Source: Spongilla lacustris (lineage: Eukaryota; Porifera; Demospongiae; Spongillida; Spongillidae). From it: a stretch of 64,000 bases of DNA. The notes beneath the pieces were generated by a model that ran no database searches, was not told the DNA's origin, and saw only the letters and a program-made list of their open reading frames with translations. Location: contig OX442424.1 of the NCBI GenBank assembly GCA_949361645.1, positions 6,658,978 through 6,722,977 on the forward strand. The letters are read 5' to 3'. Made by a program: the position numbers and the translations under genes. This document shows, one piece after another, positions 13,601-25,600 of the stretch (its first letter is position 1; each line of letters begins with the position of its first letter).

Positions 13601-15054
13601 ACACACAAGCACCCTCACATCACACACAACACACACAAATGCACACACATAGACATACACACATAAACACAAACAAAAACACACACACATACACACACAC
13701 AAATAATGGATATTCCAAAAACTCAAGGCTTTCGAACCAACACACACATCACATACCAACAACCTAAATGTAATACTTTGCAATAGTCTGTTATAATTGC
13801 ATTACTGACTTAAACGAACCCACTTGATAGATGCATGTGTGCATGCATGCAGATACGCATATTCACATGCCATATTAATCATCTCAAAACATGTACCATA
13901 TTGTCACACCCCACCCAGAGATCTTAATTATTAAAAATAATTACTGAATAACCATAATATTACATCCTTACACACACATGCACACGCACAAACACAAAAA
14001 CACAAACACATAAAAAATACACACATCCACATAACACACAAACACACATGCACCCACACATCAAATTAAACACACACACACAAACACACATACAAACACA
14101 CAAACACACACAAACACACAAACACACACAAACACACAAACACACACACACAAACAATGGATACTCCAAAAACTCAAGGCTTTCGAACACATACCAACAA
14201 CCTAAATGTAATACTTTGCCATAGTTTGAATGTAATTGATTATAATCCCATTCCTGACTTTAACGTACACTCTGATGCAGTGTCTGATGCAGTGTCTTAA
14301 GAACAAACCACTTGATACATGCATGCATGCAGCTACGCGATAGCTTATCATCTCTACCACATTGTCACACCCCGTGCAGAAATAAATAAACATTATTCTG
14401 AATAACCTTAAAACATTACATCCTAATACACACACATACACACACATACAAACACACACACACACAAACACACAAACACACACACAAACAATGGATACTC
14501 CAAAAACTCAACACACATCACATACCAACAACTTAAATGTAATACTTTGCCATAGTTTGAATGTAATTGATTTAACCCCATTCCTGACTCGTACACTCTT
14601 ACTAGTGTCTGATGCAGTGTCTTAAAAGAACAAACTCACTTGTTACATGCATGCATGCAGCTACGCGATAGCTTATCATCTCTACCACATTGTCACACCC
14701 CATGCAGAAATAAATAAGTTATTTTGAATAACCTTAAAACATTACATCCTTACACACACATACACACACATACAAACACATACACAAAAAACACACACAC
14801 ACACAAACAATGGATACTCCAAAAACTCAAGCCTTTCGAACCAACACACATGTAATTGATTTAACCCCACTCCTGACTTTAACGTACACTCTTACTAGTG
14901 TCTGATGCAGTGTCTTAAAAGAACAAACTCACTTGTTACATGCATGCATGCAGCTACGCTATAGCTAATGACATTGTCACACCCATGCAGAAATAAATAA
15001 AAATTATTCTGAATAACCTTAAAACATTACATCCTTACACACACATACAAACAC

Positions 15055-15087
<33 letters not shown>

Positions 15088-18000
15088 AACAATGGATACT
15101 CCAAAAACTCAACACACATCACATACCAACAACCTAAATGTAATACTTTGCCAGTTTGAATGTAATTGATTATAATCCCATTCCTGACTTTAACGTACAC
15201 TCTTACTAGTGTCTGATGCAGTGTCTTAAAAGAACAAACTCACTTGTTACATGCATGCAGCTACGCGATAGCTTATCATCTCTACCACATTGTCACACCC
15301 CATGCAGAAATAAATAAAAATTATTCTGAATAACCTTAAAACATTACATCCTTACACACACATACACCACATACAAACACACACACAAACACACACATAC
15401 AAACACACACACAAACACACACACACACTCACACACACACACACACACAAACACCACACACAAAAACACACACAAATTCAAAGTCGCTGTATTTCCTAGC
15501 CATCCACTGTATTTCAATTTCACTTAACATAATAATCAAGCTGTTTATCAGAATTTTTCTAGCAGTACGATACAGCCTTACTGTGTGCATTCAACCACAC
15601 TGAGAAGTATAATAACATTATGAGATGAAACAGGTACATGTACAATGTTATCGAGGTTAGTAATGTCAATTATGTCGTGATCCTAACTGCAGCCCATCAA
15701 TTGAGAGCAGTAATCCTGCCTTTCTCACTACCCCCAGTGTCGCACTGTGGACCATAGTGGCCGGGATGGCTAGCATCTCATCAGTTATTGCCTGTCTTAG
15801 CTCGTCCAATGTTGTCACTGCATTTGCATACACTTTGTTTATCAGTTAGCCCCATAGCCAGAAGTCCAATGGAGATAGATCAGGACTTTGTGCTGGCCAT
15901 GGTATGGGTCCCCCTCTGCCCATCCATCTGTCCTCCAGCTTTCCATCCAACCAGGCTCTAACACGGGTTTCATAATGAGCTGAGGCTCCATCATGCTGGA
16001 AAACAACAAATTCTTCCTCTTCCCCCATGATAGCTTGCAGGGCTGGCCATACCCTCTGCTGTAGTAGCTGAAGGTACACTTGCCCTGTGACACTTCCATT
16101 GATGGAGAAGGGGCCAATGATATGGTCTTTGTTCAGCCCAGCCCAGACCATCACACCAGCCTTCTTCTGATTGCTGCATTCCATAAAAGCATGTGGGTTC
16201 TAGACTGACCATATGACAGCATTATGCCTGTTAACATGTCCATCCAAGTGGAAGATTGCTTCATCCGTCCACAGGATGTAGTCAGGGTAGGTGAAGTCCC
16301 TCTCAGCTGCTTCAAGGTAATCTTCTGCCCACTTGACTCTCTTGTCAATGTCACCTGGCAATAGAGCCTTTACTAGAGGCCGCCTATAGGCCTTCATCTT
16401 CAGGGTCTTCCTGAGCATCTTCTGTACACTTGATCGTCTCAATCCTGTCCCTAGATGGAGTCTTCTTATGCTCATAGTTGGGGTCTGCTGCATTTTCTGA
16501 GCAATTATGCCAACGTTCCTTGGCACCTGAACAGTTTTCTTTCTTCCACAGTTTGTTTTCAGCCTATCCTGCACTGTGCCATGCTCCACAAATTTGGACA
16601 CCACCCTCAGAACTGTGCTACTGCATAGTGTCCTGTAATTAGGGTACTCCCTCCGGAACAAGCTTACAGTAAGATAGGCATTCTTTCCATTAGAAAATGG
16701 CAACTCTTTGTTCAATTGACAGTCTTGGTACTCGTGGCATTTTCAAGCATAGTGGAAATGTATACCCCCTTAATCTTACAGTATTTATACTTTTTAGGTA
16801 CATTTTGATTGGATAACAATCCCTGCACTTGCATAGGTCAACTATCCCTGCTTTCCTATTGGTTAACTACTTCTATCCATGCATTTTCATTGGTTAGGAG
16901 ACAAAAATCCATTCTAAAAGTGATCCTTAATCGCAGCCTACATACCAACCCTTCCTTCTACATGCACTCTTCTCCAAGGACAAATATGCTCATCGATTAT
17001 TTGACTCAATACATACTCATAAACAGTACAACAATGCCTTAATTATGATTCAGACAGAATGTCTAGTCACCCTTAGTGAATGCTAATTATATAATAATTC
17101 AGCTGGCTTTCTCAAACAACCCATACAAAACCCTTCTTCCCAGCAGTAAGGCAATACCTCCTTAGCCCCGATCTTCATATGTAGGTAGTATCAAATGACT
17201 TTCCTGCCAGGACCTACATGTACACTGTGTGCTCTTTGAGGTGTTTGATCAAATGGCATTGCTTTATAAGTTATCACCAATCACATCTCACACAAGAAAG
17301 GTGTAACCTTCAGTTTTATGCAGCTGTAGTCAATTTTATAATCCTCCTGTGCAAGATGTACTGCCTATTTTACCCACTATAGATTTCAAAAAGACTAATA
17401 CATACATTCCAGTCATTTGTATACAAATGCTAACCATGTAGCGAAATCTATATCCCACAGCAATCTCATCACAAAGGAAGTGCCAAAAAAACCCCAACAG
17501 GAATCCTATTTCTACACACTTTCAGGGAGATCCTGAACACGCATGTACAGCCTCGGGGGTCTGGAGGAGTGCGTAAAGCAATTCATATGCTAATGCATGT
17601 CAGATGCATATTTTATTTCATACCGGTAGACACATTTGTATGTCATTTTCAGCTGTTTCAAAAGTAGTCAGGCACACAAACTCCCATGATATCCTCACAG
17701 TATAGACCTCTCAGACTTAAGTCAATTTCAATCTTATCCTCATTGTACTCTGATTTAGGTTAACTCTCTACAATAATTATACTAACATGATAGATTCAGG
17801 AAATAAAAGTAAAGGCCTTATTCGACTAAAACGGCATTCTGAATAATTCACATAATGATAGGGCTGGCAATCCAGTCTATACCCATGTTAAATTCCATTT
17901 CAAACCTTCAACTTTTGACTCATATACATACATTTAAAGGTGTCAGATGAAGTGCCTTCTAAAAATCTACATAAAGCTTTTCAAAAGAACTATACTTTTC

Positions 18001-19613
18001 AAAACCCAACAAATGTAACCCCTACTACATTCTCAAGCCAAATGACGGCAGTCCAGAAAATTTACATATTCCAATGTGGACTCACATGCTTATTCTTACA
18101 GGTGTCTGGTGTAGTGGGGTTTGTAACCCACAAGCAAGACAATTTTGGTTTTCCATAACAACTAATGTACAGTAAATTTCCCATCATGTGCAAGTATTAA
18201 AATGGCATACAATTTGCCTGTACAAAAATTCATGTGCCAAGCAGCAAAATGTGTGTTATAACCACACCTTGCAAAACCTCAATAGTTTTACCAAGAATTA
18301 GCACTGACGCACAATACCATTAGACCAACAGACTCCCAAATAAACAACTGTCCTTCGCAATTTCACAAACCACAAGGCTACACTAAAGTTCATCTATAAA
18401 AATCTCTAGTTATACTTTCCATAGTAATTCAATCACCCATGGCACTGACATACAACAGGACAATATCTAATACCAAACTTAATATCTTAAAGGTTTACAA
18501 CGCCAATATCATTCCAATTTATCACTGTAGCTATAGACAGCTGTGCACAAACAATTAAGGAATGCAAAACACAAGTAAAAGTCTGAAATCCACACACTTT
18601 CATGATCAGGGAGGGACAAGTACTGTAATTATGGTTGTATGCTAATAATAACCGACAACAACAGGGCAACACCACAATCATAGTGTAAAATAAAGCTATG
18701 TTTTGGGACGTCCTGTACTCATTACAGTGTCATGTGTACATACCATAAGTTATTCAGCAAGTAACTTTCTAGCAATGCGTTCTTTAAAAAATTTCCTCAC
18801 TAACAGGGCAACATGTAATTTCCCAATCTTTGTATGTAAATGTTACATGCATTTAAAAAAAAATTCAGGGTCCTTCATGTTCGTCAAAAATGTGTAGATG
18901 TTCGGTGCAATGCCACTAAGTTTTTATCCACCATCATTGAAAAATCACAACGAATGCGTATCAGTCAGAGTCTTAACTAGGAACATCATATCTGGCAATC
19001 CACTCATCTGAACAAATACTCCAGCTAGGCTTTAACAAATACCACAAACACTATTTTGCATCCCCACAGCGGAAAATGTAACACAGTCCCAATCTTAGCC
19101 CTTAGTCAAAATAATGCTTTTATAAAACAGCCAAATCGTGCTCCTACAAAACTTTTGTAATGAGCACACTTTGCACTTTAAACAACATCTCTCACAAGGG
19201 ACCATGCATAATAAAGTAGTGTTCCGAGGGGGAGGACAGTATGCTATAGACATTGTATGTTGTTTATAATATGTAAATCTGTAGTACACTCATGTAGTGC
19301 ACTGTCACATCATACTTGCATGTAATAAAGAAATATAATTTAATCCTATTGTTATGCGATGTCAAACAGAAAAAATATTTTCCATGGCAGAAAATTTGCT
19401 GCGTGGTTTGTGATAAGGAAGTCAGTTTCCTAACACAATAACATAGAAGAAATGCATTGCAAGGGCCAGCTTGTGGTTAGAAAGTATGCCATGGACTGTT
19501 TATTAGCAATGAAGCCCTTGTACTAAATCCACTACACATACACAAATGTAGAGCATTTAACCCTCTGGCAAGCACCCTCTGTAACATGATGGTAACTGGA
19601 GCCACAGCGTGTT

Positions 19614-19682
<69 letters not shown>

Positions 19683-22600
19683 TTGTGTGTGTATGTGTGT
19701 GTAAGGATGTAACATTTCAAGGTTATTCAGAATATTTTATTGCATGGGGTGTGACAATGTGGTATGTGTTTTGAAATGATTAATATGGCGTGTGAATTTG
19801 CGTAGCTGCATGCATATCAAGTGGGTTTGTTCTTAAGACACTGCATCAGACACTAATAAGAGTGCACGTTTAAGTCAGGAATGGGGTTATAAAAATTACA
19901 TTCAAATTATGACAAAGTATTACATTTAGGTTGTTGGTATGTGATGTGTGTGTTGGTTCGAAAGCCTTGAGTTTTTGGAGTATCCATTGTTTGTTTGTTT
20001 GTGTGTGTGATTGTGTGTGTGTGATTGTGTGTGTTTTTGTTGTGTGTATGTGTATGTGTACGCATTTGTGTGATGTGTGGGTGCATGGGTGTGTGTTGTT
20101 TGTGATTTTGTGTTTGAGTGTGTGTGTTAGGATGTAATGTTATGGTTATTCAGAAATTATTTGATATCTGGGTGGGGTGTGACAATATGGTAGGTGTTTT
20201 GATATGGCATGTAAATTTGCGTAGCTGCATGCATGCATGTATGAAGTGGGTTTGTTCTTTTAAGGCACTAGTAAGAGTATGATCAATTACATTCAAACCA
20301 TGGCAAAGTATTATGTATTAAGGTTGTTGGTATGTGATATGTGTGTGTTGGTTCAAAAGCCTTGAGTATCCCTGGAGGATAAATATTGTATTTGTTCAAA
20401 CAACTGCTGGAAGAGAGGTTACTAGCTGGTGTGAATTTAAAATGTATTGCCCTGTTGCTGCGAGAATGTGATGGGTAAAACATATTTGGTAGCCTGAAGG
20501 TTTAATCAGGTTACTAGGTATTTTCCAGTGTTGCATCAGTATTTAGGTGATGGGTAGGGTAACCTGACTGGGTGAGTATTTTGGATTGGACAACCACACA
20601 GTAGAGAGTAACAAAAGTACTGAACATGGGTTTTTAACAGCTATATTTTGTGAGTGAAGTTATTGGCTCATCCTTCCATGACAAAGTGACATGCTCTTTA
20701 GTGACAAACAGGCATCTAAGCAGATTGCTTCCATTGCATGAGAATAATACTTTGGAAACACGCAAATGAATTGTATTAAAATACTTAGGCTCTAACTAGA
20801 AGTATGTGAATGTTTATCAAAGCTACTCAACCACCCACCTACAACACCACATATTTTTTTTACAAACAGTATAAATTTGCATGAAACAACCAAGTCAGAA
20901 TTCACTGACACTTGAAGATCATCTCAACATTACATTTAGATCTGAGAATTAGTTTACAAGTCATGCCCAGTTGTAAGTGCTAAAGAGTAGTCCTGATGTA
21001 GGTGAAACTGCTCACTCTCTTTCTTAATGAACAACGTTGGTTTTAAAACTGATTAGACTTAGCACACATCACAGATTTGAACAGAAGTCACCATGACTCA
21101 CAAATACACATACACACCAGTTGAGAGCCATATCTACAGTTCCTATGACATTGAATACTGTTGAAAAGAATGCTCAAACAGTTCGGCACTTTTTTTCACA
21201 CACACACATCGGTAACTAAACAGCACACTAAGAATTAAGCCTTAGGCTTCAATATTAGTAGGTGCTGTAGGCAGTATACACGCGGCTTCTCTAGTGTTAC
21301 GGGCATATACCAGTTAGAGCTAGCTGAAAGGATGTATAGTTTGCTTGATGCATGGACTGCACCAATGTGTGCGTGTACCCGTAGGCCGTGCGTACATTGT
21401 ATGCCAATAGGCACCCAGTCGTTCGTGCCTTTAACTCACCAACCATTTGCATCGAAGACATTCTCCAGTGTGGTTTTGTATTACGTAAGGCGAATGACAA
21501 TCTCGATCTCGTCCACAACACGTAGCAAGAACGCTAATTGGTGCGCACCGCCCGTATGAATGACCTACGGCGGGTGTATGTTTTCTTTTACGAAGAGGTA
21601 GTAATACGGCAGCCGCAGGTACGGTAGTATCTATGATTTCACAAGGATAGCTTAGATCTTTATAAGACTAAATTTAAAAAACAACAATTAAAAATTAAGC
21701 AATTCGAGGAGGTGGGGCTCAGTGGCACGTGATAATGTGCAAGTTGAAGGGGGTGGAGCTAATATGGTCCGTTAATGGTTGCGTCACTAGTCTCGGAACG
21801 GGACCTGCGTATGTAATGAAGTGTAACAAGTGCGCATGCGTAACCGTGGTGAAATAGTTGTTGCCTCTTACTTTCAGTTTAAAAGGTGATAAAAATATGA
21901 TCATTTTGCTTTTGGCTTCGAAACGTGTGTCTGAACATGGTTTCACTTTTAAAGTTGTTAATTTGTTGTGTTTATTAAAGTTAATTAAGCATCGTTAATA
22001 ACTTGTAAATAAAATGATGTAAACACATTTGCCTAACCTCAAGTTGTTAGTTTCTAAATATTAGATTTTTTTCATACTCCTATCAAAAGTTATTCCCGTT
22101 CAAAAGCATTGCGTTCTTTCGTGGACACCCGGGTATTTTCACGAGCTATAATTACATGGGTCAGTATCCGCGAAAATAATGGTGTTATAACGTTTGAATC
22201 GCTATATCTTCCGAACGGTAAACGTTATTGACATCCTATCTTCATCACTACATACTACACCATTTCTCTATGACAAAATACATTTTGGAGTCTTGCAGTT
22301 GCTCCTTGCCAGCATTGCAACGTTCGATACCCCACCGGGTTCAAACCCGCCATAACTTTCGATAGGAGCAATCAAATCGCTTAAAATTCAGTTTGTAGGT
22401 AGAGAGGTCCTATTCCTATTCATTTGTTCTGTTCGTTAATTTTTATATCATCCGTTACGGAGATACAGTTGAACAAACTACGTGCATTTTTTCCCGCTTG
22501 ATTCGCGCCAATAATTTGGGCAAATCGCTTCCCGCTCATGTATGGGGAGGCGGTGGTTATATCATTGGCGCGAATCAAGCGGGAAAACGCACACGTAGTT

Positions 22601-25600
22601 TGCTCTACTGTATCTCTGTAACGGATGGCATAAAAATTAACGAACAGAACAAGTAGATAGGTATAGGACCTCTCTACCTACAAACCGAGGCGATTTGATT
22701 GCTCCTATCGAAAGTTATGGTGGGTTTGAACCCGGTGGGGTATCGAACGTTGCAATGCTGGTACGGAGCAACTGCAAGACTCCAAAATGTATTTTGTCAT
22801 AGAGAAATGGTGTAGTATGAAGTGCTCAAAATAGAATGTCAATAACGCTTAACGTTCGGAAGATATAGCGATTCAAAAGTTATAACACTATTGTTTTATA
22901 ATGTTATAAAACGTACGAAAGTTTCGCGGATACTGTCCCACATAATTTGGGACAGTTCCGCGAAAATGTAATCGCTATATCTTTCGAACACTAAACGGTA
23001 TCGACTTCCTATTTTCAACAGATCATACTATACACCATTTCTCTATGATAAATTACAATTTGGAGTCTTGCACATGTTCCATGCCAGTATTACAACGTTC
23101 GGTACCCGACCGGGTTCAAATCAGCCATAACTTTAGGTAGAAGTAATCAAATAGCTTCAAATTCGGTTTGTAGGTCAGAGGTCCTATGCCTATCGATTTA
23201 TACTGTTCGTTAATTTTTATGCCATCCATTACGGAGATACAGTTGAACAAACTACGTGTACTTTTTCCCGCTCGATTCAAGCCAATGATACATGCATGTA
23301 CATGTATAATAACCGCCTCCCCATACATAGTGCGGGACGCGATTTGCCAAAATGATTGGCGCGAATCGAGCGGGATATAGTGGACGTACTTTGTTCAACT
23401 TCACGAACAGTATAAATCGATAGGTATAGGCCCTCTGTACCTACAAACCGAACTTGAAGCGATTTGATCACTCCTACCTAAATTTATGGCTGGTTTGGAC
23501 CCGGTCGGGTATCGAACGTTCATTGCAATACTGGCGTGGAGCAAGTGCAAAACTCCAAAATGTAATTTATCATAGATAAATGGTGTAGTATGAACTGTCA
23601 GTTGAAAATAGAAAGTCGATAGCGTTTAGCGTTCGGAAGATATAGCGATTCAAATTAGAAGCATTTTTATAACATTATAAACTCGGACATTTTCGATAAA
23701 TAAATGCATTCACCGCATAAGTGCATAGGTTCCGACGCTATGGAAATACAATCGAGAGAAATGATAACTCAAAGGAAATGATGGAATAGTAAAAATCACA
23801 CAAAAATGTACATGTATGTTGAATGTATCACAAAGTAATTTAGAGTACTTTAATTAAAACAGTCCAAAACATCTTTATTAAAGTTTAGATCTCCTGGGAA
23901 CAGATATTTTCCCACAAGCAATACATGTTAGTTGTAGCATGGTTGGGAAGTAGGTGGGCCACAAAAAATTAAACAGCAACAGTGGTCAGCTTCTATACGA
24001 CTCTACTGCACTTACATGTACTGCGCCGCCGCTCAGGCGGTTAAAATCACACCGGTCCGCACTGGGCAATATTTTATGCTTTGGATGCAATCTTTACAAA
24101 AAAAGATTCCACTACATGAATTCGGTTCGAACCATTATAGCCCCTTTTCCATTTTCACAATTAAATGTGGGGGTATACACAAAATCAACGTTACGTCAGC
24201 ATCGTGTGCGCGTCCAAAACAAAACATGTGATACAAAAATTGTTGTGCAATCGATATCGTGAAGCTAATTAATAGTGAGCACATAGAAGAAGCTATTTCA
24301 GATAATCGCCTAATTGTAAATCTGGCATTTTATTACACATTGCCATATGGAACTTTGGGAAAACATGAAGATCCACTTGCATATTTGTGCCAAAAGATCC
24401 AAACCATTAACATACATGTACATAGATCCCCAGTTTTGGGCGGGCACCTGACATATATGTTTTTTAAAGGCGCTTTAGGCAGGTTACACTGTACTAGCCA
24501 CCCAAGCTCCTAGGAGAGATGTGTTTGTGCTCTCATGAATGTGCTTATGATTGAGGAATGCATACTGATTCTGTCTCTGTGCTACAACTATTGTAGAACA
24601 CAGAATCAAGGATACTCTACCTTGCAATGTACCTTGACGATACATTAACAGTTCTCTGTGAGGTATGCAGACTTCAGTAGCTATTGTAAATGAGGTGTGG
24701 GGTTTGTGTGGGGGTACATGTATATGATATGATGTATGCAGATCAATGTGTGGCATTAAACCACCTACGCCTTTTTTTAAAAAAGTACATGCATTTTAAA
24801 AACTCATTTTTATTCGATCATCGGTTAAAATGGTGGTACAATCATTAAGAGAAAGGGTTTAGCTTGGATTCAACATATTAATGATGTTTTTCATATACGT
24901 TCTAGTAAAAAAAAATGTTTGAAACATTTAAAAATATGTCCCATCTTCAAATATGACCAATTTTGGACTATCATTTGCATTAATGTTTTTTTTTTCTCTG
25001 TACTAAGGCATATAGGCAGAACAAGATCCAGCCACTGTATGTTCTCATCACCTTTGGATGGTATACTGATGGGTGGTGGAATAGTCCAGATGTGAACTGC
25101 ACCAATTATGAAATGGAGAAAGCTCTCAACAGATCACTGGCTATTACACTTGACCAGGAAGTCCTTGACAAAAATTTAACAACCAGTTCAGGGCTGGTCA
25201 GTTGTTATAATGGTCATTTTATCTGAAAGCAGGATTATTGCATGTTGGTTGGTTTCGAAGGGTTATATTGTTATTGATTACATACACAAAATCCAAAATC
25301 CACATCTATAGAACTGAGTTGCCAATCAATATGATCATGAATTTTAATTTTAATCATGAGCATTCATTTGTGTATGCCATTGAGATATATTGTGTGCTAC
25401 TCTAATATAGTATGCCTATTTGAATCAATGTAGACGCTGATGGTGATTACAACGATTATTTTCTTCATTATCAAGATCATGATATGTAATAAACCACGTC
25501 TTATCAGGATCTAAAGGAGTTAAAGGGGAAGCCATGCACTGATAAAACTATTAACAAGTGTCACAGTTTTAGCACAAGCCCGTAACTGTATTGACAAATA

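Larger units (their letters stand above)
11521..22134. mobile_element. Giant inverted-repeat element (10.6 kb) with about 2-kb arms
   Basis: The sequence from 11521 (ACCCGGGTGTCCACGAAAG) rightwards recurs as its reverse complement ending at 22134. The near-identical arms run about 2 kb (to about 13500 and from about 20150), then continue as tandem satellite on both sides. A 74-residue open frame at 12132-12356 is repeated on the minus strand at 21297-21521 with one residue difference. If the termini are CCCGGGTG, both flanks are TA, compatible with a TA target site. The core holds a broken mariner-type transposase (15666-16715) and unrecognised DNA. Lies in intron 4 of receptor copy A, 51 bases after exon 4. 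Superfamily unknown; too short of genes to be called a Polinton. Confidence 0.8.

Noticed and set aside
13520..14483. Cys/Val-rich open frames on the minus strand
   Set aside because: Direct translations of (CA)n repeats.
11521..22134. Polinton/Maverick interpretation of the giant inverted-repeat element
   Set aside because: No polymerase, retroviral-type integrase, capsid, ATPase or protease frames are present, the ends do not start AGTGTG-like, and no 6-bp duplication is seen.
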